A DNA stretch of 64,000 nt from Cubamyces lactineus (lineage: Eukaryota; Basidiomycota; Agaricomycetes; Polyporales; Polyporaceae): assembly GCA_022376465.1 (NCBI GenBank), contig JACDTU010000002.1, forward strand, positions 2,294,001-2,358,000. The letters are read 5' to 3'. Each line of letters starts with the position of its first letter. Within the stretch, counting starts at the first letter, position 1. A program made the position numbers and the translations under genes. Below, piece by piece: positions 21,298 through 32,101 of this stretch. The notes under the pieces are model-generated. The model made no database searches and was not told the origin of the DNA. It was given only the letters and a program-made list of their open reading frames with translations.

Positions 21298-21709
21298 GTA
21301 TTCGAGCAGCATATATCACACCTCCGACACACTGCATAATGGACGTTGGATAGGGTCCTGTACAAGCCACGCTAGATGTAGCATACATAGTGTAATACAG
21401 CACCATCATCATGACTTTCCACGTTATCCCGTCATTGCGACTTGGCAATAGGACTGAGCTTTGGTATTTTGCAACTGCTCTACTTTAAGGTTGGAAGCCG
21501 ACAGCTGGTCTGCTCGCGTACTGGCACACTAACTTCGACGAGCTCTTTCTGACCCATCGCGGTCTCATGCAGTCACGTGCCCGCGTCGCGCAGGTCGTAA
21601 TACGCGCGCGTGCAACTCGCGAGGGTCTTCGGTTGACCACTACCACCGCAGCCTACGACCCTTCAACCGAGACTCCGAGAGTGCCTCCGACATTCTGTAA
21701 AGCAGCGCC
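21298..21709 (+). promoter_or_regulatory. Intergenic, promoter of the APC15-like gene
   Basis: 412 bp covering the arginase 3' end and the next promoter. No gene or clear TATA box seen. Confidence 0.45.
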
Positions 21710-22373
21710 ATGTCCGTAGCTTCACCTACCGTCCTCCCTCGCAGCCCCGTCTTCCCGCGTCTGCTGCCACTCCCGCCGCACCCGCACCCGATCCCGCCGG
21801 CGCCCTCGATGCAGCGCCGGGAGCGGCTCATCAATTACCGTGACCTGTGGCGCGAAATGGAGGAGCTGAGCGACGAGGAGAACGCTGTGGAGGACCTGGT
21901 GCGTCTCTCTCATTGTTACTCATGACTGCTCGCGGACGCGTCTCTGTGCGGCGGACTGACATAGCGATATGGGTACTGCAGAACTTGGAGATCAAGAACA
22001 GAGGGTACAACTTCCTCATCCCGATCGGACAGACGTGGACGCAGCATGAAGAGAAGAACGATGTAGGTGTCTTTACGTGACCATGTGCCGCTGCCTCTAC
22101 CTCCGCGTTTTGAGAACGGCTGAGTTAAATGTCCGCGTGCTCGCACAGGCAGACGACGCGTCGGACGGCTCGGAAGGTACGGAGCATACGGGTGATGGCG
22201 GCTCCCTCATGGATGAAGACGAGAACTCGTCTGAGGAGGAGGAAGAGGAGGACCAGGACCTCGACGCGGATATGGAAGACCTGGATCAGCCCGCGGACGC
22301 CAGTGGCGATCTCTACCCGGAGGACGGCGACTCGCAAGAGGGCTCGTCAGAGATAGAGGGGTCTATGGACTGA
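21710..22373 (+). CDS. Small acidic protein, APC15-like (anaphase-promoting complex subunit)
   Basis: Three exons: 21710-21898, 21982-22062, 22149-22373 (164 residues). The N-terminus is Pro-rich, followed by a helical stretch RRERLINYRDLWREMEELSD and then NFLIPIGQTW. The last 75 residues are almost all acidic. Animal APC15 has the same plan: a short N-terminal helix region, an NNLVPIG-type motif, then a long Asp/Glu tail. On that basis I propose an APC/C subunit that helps mitotic checkpoint complex turnover. The match rests on layout and one short motif, so another acidic nuclear protein is possible. Confidence 0.65.
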
Positions 22374-22558
22374 TTGTACGTCGATATATATGTATAGAGC
22401 ACCTTGTAGCGATACCCTTGTACTTGTATATATGATGACAGTGCCCGTCGTATATCACACAGCCTTCTGGTCCGGCCTTATACGTGAGAGGTGATAGAGA
22501 CAATATGATGGTAGCAGCTGAGTAGTTTACAATATCTCTGACAACACATGCAATGACA

Positions 22559-25336
22559 TTACAAGGTAGGGTCGAAGGGCGCGAACGCTGTTTTGAACGC
22601 CTGTGCATCCTCCTTGTCCTCCTCTTCGGACTGTGTGCACGCTTTCCAATCAAAGCGATCCGCCATCCCGAGGACGGACACCAATACCTGCCTGATCGCC
22701 CAATAAGAACACAAATCAGCATTCACACTTCACTCCCGTATGACCCGCTAGCAGTAAGCACCCAAGTACGCACCTGCCAAACTGAATGCTGAAAGGTCCA
22801 TGCTCCCTCATGAGGTGCACCATCTTGCGGCCGTCCGGCAGGTCGACGCGAAAATAGCTCCCGCGCCCGCCGCCGCACGTACGCAGCGCCTCATCCGGGT
22901 CCTCCTCCCACTCAATGTTGTTTGCGCGGCCCTCCTCGCGGAACGCGTCCTCGATCGCGTTCTGCAGCTTCGTCGGCACGGGCACGACCTGCACGTGCGC
23001 ATGCCCGCCCCTTGCGCCCATCCGCCCTACCTCGAAACAGACCGGGACGGCGCCGTGCTTGGCGTACATCGCGCGCAGCGCGGACTTGTACCTGTCAAAC
23101 GTGGGAATAGTCAGTGGCGTAGGCCAAACGCGGGAGGAGCAAACACGCACTTCTCCGTCTCATCGACGATGGGCTCTGCGAGATCTGGCGGGATGGCGAG
23201 ATACGTCGGGTAGTGGGTGATGGGGACGATGAGGACGTGGCCCCCGCCCGGGACTGGCGGCGCGTTCGGGTGGTTCGCGCCCTGGTGTGTGGGAATGATC
23301 TGGCCTTTTGGGAGCGTCACATAGCATTCAGTCCCGATGGACACAATGAGGTGCTTCCTGGAGCAGGTTATTGTCGCTGTCAGACAGGCTGCAATGGAAG
23401 ACGCGTTCCCCGCACTCACGCCAGGTTCGGGTTCGATAGGCAGAACCAGCATTCGTCCGCTGCATACAGTTCGCACAATAGCGCTGCTGTTCAGAATGCC
23501 TCCCGCAGCGGGACAATAGGACCTGGGACGTACGTGCGATTTCTTTGGGAGGACCCCGCTTGCCGCCTCCCTGTCGGGCCCCGGTCTGGTTCGCGACGGG
23601 ACAATCTTGGATGTAGTGTAGCTCGCTCCCGCAAGCTCGGCACACGTATCCCTCTCGAGGCTTCTTACCACCCGTATCGCCGACCGCATTTTTGACGGGG
23701 CAGTCGCGGATGAAGTGTCCAGGCTGAATACGGACTGCTGTGAGCATATGACTGTAGACAACTCGGGAACTGATTGATCACCTCCTGACAAATGCGGCAG
23801 ATGTATCCCTCCCTGGGCTTCTCTCTCTCCGGGCAGTCCGTAATGAAGTGCTAAAGACAGAATCAGCGCACCCGGCGACAATGGCACGGTGAACAATACG
23901 AACCTCTGTAGACTCGCAGATCTTGCACTTGTAGCCTGCAGGTGGTTTGCCTGGTACTTGTTCTGCGCATGTCGATTAGCTTACTCTTGCCCCTTACGCT
24001 TGCCACCCTTACCTGTTCGGCTGCGCTTTCCAGGCTGTTGGTTGTGGCCCCAGCGGTAGTCCTCTCCGGAATCAAGCGGACGCTTCGCGCGGTACAAGAA
24101 CGGATTCTGCGTTGCGTTCGCAGGCCTCGGCGGAGGCTCGCTCGTAGGAGCAAGCGGCGCAATCGAGAAAGCATAGAACCACTGCGGCACGACAGCATGA
24201 GTATAGGTGTGCGAATGCAATAGCCGCGTGCCCCGCAGGCACCAGGGGCCCGCTTAGAACATTACAGAGACATAGCGAACGGAACTCACCCGCTGCTTCT
24301 TCCCAGACGGCTGCTCGCCGCCGAACGCGCCGAGGCTCACAAACCTGCTGACGCGCCCATTGTCGTCCTCCCATACGAATGGCTCCCGTTCCCAAAACTT
24401 CGGGGGATGCCCACCCCCGGCGGCGAAGTGGTATCGTGGCTTCGTCTTGCGAACGACTTCTGCTACCGGCTCGACGCCGATTGAAGAGAGTTCAGGGGCA
24501 GGTAGCGGGGCAGAAGAGAGTTGTGTGATTCCAGCAGGCCACGCGTTAGTGATGAGAATGTCGACGAGCTGGGACGGGGTGGTAGAGGATTTGATAGCGG
24601 CGAGGGAAGTGTAATTCTGCTCTTGAGGCTTAGAGCTGGTCATTGTATTGGCCAGCAGTTTCTCGATATTTTGCGAGGTGAAGTATGGTGAAGTAAATCC
24701 CTTCGGCGGGATATATATCAGACGCACTGAGAGAACCCTCAAGCAGCAGAAAGGACGAACATGTGCTGATTCCGCGGCGGTGTACAAATTAGAATCGTAA
24801 ACGCCACCCAGGCAAGCAATGCGAAGCCCTTGTGCAGTACTCAATACCCCAGACTTGTCTGCAATCGACGTGAGGAAGAGGCCACCATGATCTGCATGGA
24901 ACCGGATAAACTCACGGAGCAGAAAGACGTTCTTGCTGAGAGCACCGCCAGTTTTGGCGAACTTTTCGATGACAGGCACTGGTAGCGGATGTTCTCCTTG
25001 CATGATATAGCATTCCATGGGGGCTGAACAAACAACCTATATTGAGTGGGAGGTATCTACACCACTAGAAAGACGACAAGACCTTCCAAGTGCCCCTCCA
25101 GCAGCTGCACAATCTCATGATCTTCTGGATACTCCTCCTCTGCACCCTTTGGAGGCCCGAAGAAGTCACCAACACACAGCGCGAAGTCGAACTTGCCGTG
25201 CTTCTCGTCGATGCTCTTGATCTTCGCGAAGAGCTCCTGGATGGACCCAACGGCTGAGCCAAGTACCAGGCTTGGGCAAGTCAGGTTTGATATATGCTAA
25301 TTGTATATGTACTCACACTTTCACAGATTGAGACAT
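22559..25336 (-). CDS. DRN1: DRN1/CWF19-like protein with three CCHC zinc knuckles
   Basis: Twelve exons: 25336-25317, 25270-25083, 25023-24916, 24858-24290 (with a 60-nt intron at 24701-24760), 24181-24013, 23962-23904, 23850-23782, 23723-23534, 23459-23420, 23357-23151, 23091-22774, 22691-22559 (669 residues). The family helps turnover of intron lariats with the debranching enzyme. The N-terminus is a metallophosphatase-like domain (MSQSVKVLVLGSAVGSI, FALCVGDFFGPP). A basic linker leads to three C-x2-C-x4-H-x4-C knuckles (about residues 335-405). The C-terminal half is the CwfJ pair: CWFCLSNPNLAKHLIVSIG, a HIT-like GGHVLIVPITHYP, and HAHVQVVPVP through PFSIQFGR. The 60-nt intron is a multiple of three with no stop, so it could also be retained. 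Knuckles suggest added RNA binding. Confidence 0.92.
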
Positions 25337-27638
25337 CAGTGCAATAAGCTCCTACTAGGAAATGGTGACCGCAGAGTTCGCGTCGTGGCGGATCCCTCAA
25401 GACTAGTACCAGGTTGCGTGTAGCACAGCGAAGAGAAGTCTGCAGCGAGAGCACGACCAGGTATTCTGCAGCGCAGGATGTTCTTGTTTACGCGACGACA
25501 GCCTGAGTAGATAGCGCCAGTTGTCTAACAGCTGCAGTTCCGTGAATGTGGATGGAACAGTATGACGCAAAACGCGTCCTAGAGCAAGCGCCCGTGGTCG
25601 CGCGACGCGCCTGGTCGTGCCGCGTCTGCATTGTCTACTGACACCCCTTACATAGCTTCAGACTTCCAAGTTGCTGCTACTCCCGCCTCGTATGAATGCG
25701 CCTCGTCTGTCTCGACTAGTCTGTTCAATATCTCGAGACCCCCGATTTCGTCGCCTGTGCAGGGTCTAATACTACACTGACATGACGAGGCATGTCGAAA
25801 ACAGGGAACATAACTCAAAGAACGCCCCCGGTTTAGCGGACCAAGTTAACCAGGGGCACAGTGACATACATACATGCGGCTTCCTCCTCGTATAAACGGG
25901 CGACTATGTGCTGTAACGTCTGGGATACGGGTCTGAAGCCCATGAGGTGGGTTTCTTTCACAGTGTCTTCAGAGCCCGGTTTTTACAGCGTTTCGGTGTA
26001 ACACAGAATATCATGGCACCTTGTGTATCCATAGAGCCCGATTGTGCTATGGCAACCTTGTCTGCAGATTTCTTCACAGGTGGCGTCCCATCGCAGCCCC
26101 TGCAATTGCTGTTCCCAGCCTCATGGCGAGCAGCTGCCCGCCAGCTTCTCCGCGGAACCGCTGATGCTATTATGTTTGGGCTTACGGCACTAAGTGATAG
26201 AACGTCTTACAGCTACAGTGCCGAAGACGGGTGTCCAGATGCCGACGAGAACTATGCAATTAGGAACAAGCCTCCAACATCAGTCCAGGAATTACAAGGC
26301 AGACCGACCGCTCATGTTGCAGGCAACAGTATACCATTTTCTCTGTATTCATTCGGTAGTCCTTGTGTCCGCCTTCTGATTAGATTCTGAGACATAGCAT
26401 GCACTATATTTTCTTCACTTTCCAAGCTCGTCTCAAGACAGGGGGCCACCCTGAAGATCGACGAGCCAAGGTCTATCAGGTAGAGGTGCCTGTTTGTCTG
26501 TTACGCCCAGGAACGCGAGACTCGCAACATGTTCAGGCACTACCAAAAACTCTCGGTTCGCGACCTTGTAATTGCGAGGTGCGTCACTTTCAGGCACTGA
26601 GGCGTCTCTGTCCGCCGCCATAATTAACAACACCGCATTAGCAGAACCTTGTGCAAACTCCTGCAAAATGTATCGTGGAGAGCATGCCTTCTATTTAGAA
26701 CCCACTTCATCTCGGCAGTTTGCACGCGAGCACGAAGTGCCGCCGTTCCCAACCTCAGGCACTCTCAAATGCCGCCGGTTCGTCGCGCCGGCTGCTGCAA
26801 GAAGGCATGCATGGTCCTTCTCGGTGCTCGATTACACAATCACGGCCAGCATGGTCGCCGGTGACGACACAGCGCCGAATATACCTGGCCCCGCATGACC
26901 ATGCAAGCTGTCCTGATACATTTGCAGGGAAGCCTGGCATCTCATCGCTCATCACGCAGGGCCTTTCGGCGCATAGCAGCAATTCAATAGGGATCCGTCA
27001 GTCCGATGCGCCCGACATGCGCACAAGCACGTCAATCTACCGTGGGCGGTATTTGGGCATCCTGACCTTTGCTCGTGTTTGCACACCGATGCCGATGACA
27101 GACGCTGGGCTGGTACCGAAGATTAGCCCGCGAGCAACATACCGGCCTCGACCAGGCGCATCGATATCCCTGGAGCATGGCCACTGTGGCCAGGCACGGT
27201 CAAGCAGACCTCTTCCTCTCCAGGTACGAGTGTCAGAAGCGGGAGGACGAGTCGCTGGGGACCTCCCATTCACAGAACAAGGGAGTTGCCGTGAATGGTA
27301 GGCGAAGTGCTATAATTCCCACGTGTCTGCGGAAGCGCTCACATCACCATCTGGTTGTAGGGCCTCTGCATGGCCGGCATTGTTCTCCATACAGTCAAAA
27401 TGCTGGGACGGCACGGGCATCTCACGCACTTCTGTTCCTTACCGTCATCCATCTTCCCCTGTCCGTCTCGTTCCTAGAGTCTTGGAATCCCTCACGGCTG
27501 CTCGCAGGGCCCGCAGCTCTCACATATAAAACCCGCCATTCCTCGTCTCGGGACCTCAGGCAGCCTCTCTTCGCCCTCTTAGACTTCGGACTCTTCCAAC
27601 TTGGTACCTTATTGCCTATCCTATCTCATAGATTCGAC
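25337..27638. other. 2.3-kb gene-poor intergenic region
   Basis: No gene could be supported on either strand. CGTATAAACGGG near 25888 resembles a promoter, and short frames follow (for example 25947-26390 and 26720-27301, both +), but none has a recognisable domain or a convincing exon chain. A young or lineage-specific gene cannot be excluded. The right end is the carboxylesterase promoter. Confidence 0.5.
27523..27528 (+). promoter_or_regulatory. TATA box of the carboxylesterase gene
   Basis: TATAAA lies 111 bp before the ATG at 27639, inside CACATATAAAACCCG. Position and context suit a core promoter with a short leader. Confidence 0.65.
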
Positions 27639-29580
27639 ATGGTTGGCTTCCAGTCCCTGGTCATCCCCCTGCTCCTCGCATCTTGGGCGACTGCTCATCC
27701 AGTCCCTATAAACTTCCCGCCGTACCGCTGGAAGAGCGAGCTATGCAAGCTGTCCCCGAGACTTGCGAAGATACTCTGCCCTCGTGATACTCCGACGGGC
27801 TCGGTCTCTGTTAGCACGCCCATCGGGACCGCCGAAGGGATTACGGATAACGCGGCGACGCGCTTTGCCGTCAAGTACGCGTCCGCCTCCCGTTTCGAGC
27901 CTCCTGCTCTAGCTACCAAGTGGGAGCTTCCGTGAGTATCCTGTGGCGAGGCTTGCCGTTGCGCTGTACTCACGGGACTCCCTGTAGGAATGGCTCTTCG
28001 GATGTCTCTGCGCTCCCTGTACCATGCGCTCAGCTGAACAGCAACTCTGATGTAATCGGCACTGAAGATTGTCTGTCCATGATTCTCTACGTCCCTTCTT
28101 CGATTTCCAAGAACAGCGAAGCCCCTACGTTCATGTGGTACGTATTTCTGACATTTTCTCCTGTTAAGATGGCTAACATTTTCGTAGGATCCACGGCGGA
28201 TCGTTCATTACTGGCTCTGCGACTGACGCCGGACTCGACGGCTCCAAGCTCGCCGCCGCCACGAACTCGATTGTAGCTGTCATACAATACCGCCTTGGTG
28301 CAGTGAGTATCACGACTCTGTGCGCTGTACTTGTATCTGACTATGAGATAGCTTGGCTTCCTGGCCCCGTCCGGCGTGCACAACCTAGCTGTGATGGATG
28401 CGATGGCCGCCCTCGGGTTCTTGCAGAAAGTCGTCCCTAGTTTTGGAGGATCTCCATCAAAAATCACGATTGCCGGTCAAAGCTCTGGTGCGAACATGGT
28501 CAGAGCGCTGTTGGCTGTCCCTACGGCGGACTCCCTGTTCCAACAGGCCATTCTGCAGTCTGACCCTATGGTAAGCCGGCATACCGTAGAGCACCCGCGC
28601 ATCCGATCTCAACTGTTGCTGCAGGACTTTGGCTTCCTCTCCACGAGCCTTCACCAGGGTCTGCTCGATCTCTTCATGCAGAACGTGAACTGCAGCACAA
28701 CCGACACCTCGTGCATCAATGCTCTGTCTCTAGACGACGTTATGTCTTCTCAAAACGTCATATTGGACTTGGCAGAGAACAGCGAGCTCGACCCTGCGGT
28801 TGGCGCGTCGGAACCCATACGTCCCGTCCGCGACGGCCAACTGATCACTACGACGCTCGACTCGACGTCCACGTTCCCGAGAGTCTCCAAGCCAGTCATC
28901 GTCTCCACTGTGCGCAACGAGGCTGGCCCGACCATCTATGGCGGCTTTACCGACCTCGTCAACGATTCGTTCTATGAGCAACTTGTGTTCCTCACTTTCG
29001 GCGACCCGCGCACGGACCGCATCCTTGAGACCGCAGTCTACGCCGTGACGCCCAATGTCGATGGCCAGGAGGCCGACCAACGGCCGCAGCTCGAGGAGCT
29101 GGGCACGGACCAGATATGGCGCTGTGCTTCTTGGGCGTTCGCGCGCAACTGGGTGGCCAATGGTGGCAAGGCGTACGTTGGCGAGTACCAGGTCGGCGCG
29201 ACGTACCCTGGCAACGACGAGGTGCCCTTCTGCACCAGCGGCGGCGCTGTCTGCCATCAGGATGATATCGAGATTGTCGTAAGTACAAATGAACGACCTC
29301 AGGTATAGTGCGGCGCTGATGCACAATCCTATAGTTTGGGACTGTCCCCAACCCCAACTCGGCTCAGTCGGCTCTCATCAAGGAGATGCAGGCTCGCTAC
29401 AGCAACTTCCTCCACAACGGCAACCCCAATGCGAACGGCTACGCCGCCTGGAACGTCGCCGGGACAGACAATGTGAATGCCATCAACCTCGGCGCTCCCG
29501 GGATGGCCACCGTCGGCGCGTGCAACACCAGCTACTGGGGCGACTTCGTCCAGTTCGATTACCAGGTCTTCGACCTGTAA
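27639..29580 (+). CDS. Secreted type-B carboxylesterase/lipase
   Basis: Six exons: 27639-27931, 27988-28137, 28188-28302, 28352-28570, 28625-29278, 29335-29580 (558 residues). Residues 1-19 (MVGFQSLVIPLLLASWATA) form a signal peptide. The alpha/beta-hydrolase of the carboxylesterase/cholinesterase family shows GTEDCLSMILYVP, the oxyanion loop WIHGGSF (about 148-154), IVAVIQYRLGALGFL and a nucleophile elbow GQSSG with Ser230. Near the C-terminus CHQDDIEIVFG carries the likely catalytic His. Most relatives have GESAG at the elbow; here Gln replaces Glu before the serine. Several cysteines fit extracellular disulphides. It probably cleaves esters in plant material or lipids outside the cell; the real substrate is unknown. 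Confidence 0.93.
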
Positions 29581-30215
29581 ACTCTTCACGCCACCCTCAC
29601 GACTTTCAACCTCTGGTTTGTTGTCTGATCTCGGCACGTCTTGGTATCATGTCTTCTTGTTCTCGGGTTTTCGGTTGACGACCTTTGGAAACGACGGTTA
29701 CGCATCATACAACACCTTCTAATCTTGACGACCTAATGTTCGGCCGAGCGCGCTCCGTGCTGGTTCTTTCTTAGCATTTTCTCAGACTCCCGCATATGGT
29801 GGACTTTGCATTTCTCGCATGCAACGCTTGTTGTCTTTGGCTTCGGTTTGAATCCCCCGTGTATCCATACTATTCTCGTCCCTCGGTGCGACTTATGTCT
29901 CACGACCTGTAGCCCTCATACTACGTTCAGCCAGCCTTGTCTGGAAGCGTCTTGTAGCCTTGTCCGAAATATATGTTGTTGTCTATCTATTTGGCAAACG
30001 TTACTCGTGTGCGCCGTGTTCGTAATAGAGTTCACCTCCTGGCGCTGGTATGTATTATAATATGCCTTGTGATGGTACGACGAAAAATGCCCTGACAGAA
30101 GTGAACAAGGACTAAGAACACTTGCACGCAGCCAGCTTCTCACACATATCTCACCCCCACGGATCCTTTCGAATGAATTGAATACTATGTGCACAATAGT
30201 CGCCTAGGCAAACCA
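29581..30215. other. Convergent intergenic region, esterase and Nudix genes
   Basis: 635 bp between two convergent genes, holding both 3' ends. AT-richer than the flanking exons; no gene seen. Confidence 0.55.
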
Positions 30216-31507
30216 CTACAACTTCGCTGGCTGCGAGAAAGCGTGAGCTTCAACCTCCGAGAAGATGTCGAAGTTGCGTTCCAAGGCAACGCCAACAGCC
30301 GCCTGAGAATAAATGCACCATTTCAGTGCAATGTTGCGAGCTTTGGAAGTGGAAGAGATTTCCGAGACTCACCCCTCCTGGTCCGAACCATACCTTGCTG
30401 CGATGGAGCCGACCCGGAGAGCCTCCGCGCGTCTCATCGCCTTCGTACGTGAGCACCTGGTACCCTGTGCCCTTCACGTCATGACCGGGTAATGCTCGGG
30501 GGTTGATCACCATGTTCCCGAACGCGCCATGGGCGAGTGTCCGCACGCGCTCTCTTTGATCCGGGGTGTTCTGCGTGCCTTGCAGGATGCTCGCGAGGGT
30601 CGTGAGCAGGTAGAACTGTGGCGGGAAGAACGAGATTTGCTTCGCGTCGAACTCCTCGAGGGCCCGCTGTGGGTGCACGAAGCGTGCGGCGATGACCTCT
30701 TGCCCGCCGTCGGGCGTCGGGAGGCGTTCCTGCTTGTCTCCCTGCGAGAAACCCGCCGCATTCGTTTCGTCAAGGAAGGTGACGTAGAACTGCGTGTGGA
30801 AACGCCTAAAGCCGTATCAGTCTGATAGCCCTTCGTCTGTGAGACTCGCAGCGATTGACATGCCTGGGTATGGTCGGCGGAGTGATCCATTGTGTAAATG
30901 GAAGCAAGCTCTCGGCGTTCAATCGCAGGTGACGTTGGGAAAGCAAGTCCGAGAACATCCGCCGTTGCGCATGGATCTCCTCGCGTGCGGCATCCAGCTC
31001 GGAGTTGCTGGGCATCGTGCTGGAGGGATGCACCAGCAATAGACCGGACTCCTCGAATAGCTCGCGAATCGCGGTGAAGGGCAGTCCATGACCGGCGTCC
31101 TGCTTCTCGTCGTAATTCCCGCCGGGGAAGACCTGTATTGTGATATCAATAAGCTCTGTATACGGGGCAGCACGGAAAGATGCGAGAGACGAGCTTGAAC
31201 CCACGTGAGCGTTTGCGAATGACTTGGACTTAGGGTTCCGATGGACGAGCAATATCTCGTTCTTGGAGTTGACCACAATCACACTTGCTGAGGGCCGTGG
31301 AACGGCCGGCGCCGGCCGCGAAGTCGCGTTTCCTGCCTGGGGCTTGGGCATAGTACTATTGTGTGAGAACTGACGGAAAGTCGTTGATGTCCTCGGCTTC
31401 CAGCTGGAATGTTGGAGTACTACCCTGGCGTGCGCCCGGGTTGCGACGAGCGTTCCTTGCAGCCTCGCGGAATGCGTGAAGGGTACGAGAGCAATCCCCA
31501 TTGGCAT
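30216..31507 (-). CDS. Nudix hydrolase (NUDT19-like), probable mitochondrial targeting
   Basis: Four exons: 31507-31205, 31132-30864, 30805-30373, 30302-30216 (363 residues). Nudix enzymes cleave nucleoside-diphosphate-linked compounds. The box is split by an intron but complete: GGNYDE at the start of exon 2, then AIRELFEESGLLL (RELFEESG about residues 124-131). The enlarged C-terminal half (PFTQWITPP, RFHTQFYVTFL, HPQRALEEF, FFPPQFYLL) matches NUDT19/NUDT7-type acyl-CoA diphosphatases more than MutT. The first 50 residues are Arg/Ser/Thr-rich and acid-poor, like a mitochondrial presequence, though an internal ATG at residue 53 could give a cytosolic form. The intron at 30806-30863 is GC-AG (AG then GCATGT). 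The first intron is 72 nt, in frame and stop-free. Confidence 0.88.
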
Positions 31508-32101
31508 CTGAGCTCAGGGGAGGTTACTTATGTGCAACGAGCGGCGCGCGGTTGACCGGCTACATACCTGTGCATTTGTCGCCGGCCGGTGGTGTCACAA
31601 GCTAAATGGTAAGTAGGTCAGGTCGCGTGAGCGATCGGCGACCCACGGGATTTCTCAGTTACAACCAGAACAGCCAGGACCAGCAACGCTGCAGAGGTAA
31701 CGGGTCACAGAGCACGTTCAGAACGAACCCCGTCTTATCATCTCTCTCAGTGTGTAGTAGCTAGGATCCAAATTCGGAACGAGCAAGTTCACAGCGGCAG
31801 TTGCGAGTTAAAGTTAGTGAGCACTGGTCGGGCCTTCGGGCCGGGTGATAGACGGCAGTCAATATCGTCCACAGCTCGTTGAAGCATTGCGAGTAGCTAT
31901 AGGAAGTGTATTGAGGCGTGATACAGTACAGCGCACGTTGCATATGGACGCGCACACTCGGTGGTATAATATACAACAGGTCGCAGGGGCGGGGCGTAGC
32001 GGAAACATCAGGAGTAGAACTATCAGCAGGCATCAGTCGGCAGCCCTGGCGGATGCCCATGGCTGAGAATCTGCAGACACGGACTTGCCGTGCATTGTGC
32101 A
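31508..32101. other. Intergenic, Nudix promoter
   Basis: 594 bp holding the Nudix promoter and the 3' end of the UBLCP1-like gene. No gene seen. Confidence 0.5.

Noticed and set aside
26720..27301. 193-codon open frame in the 2.3-kb gap
   Set aside because: It is low in recognisable structure, has no homologue I know and no supporting splice chain. Kept only as a note that a young gene is possible.
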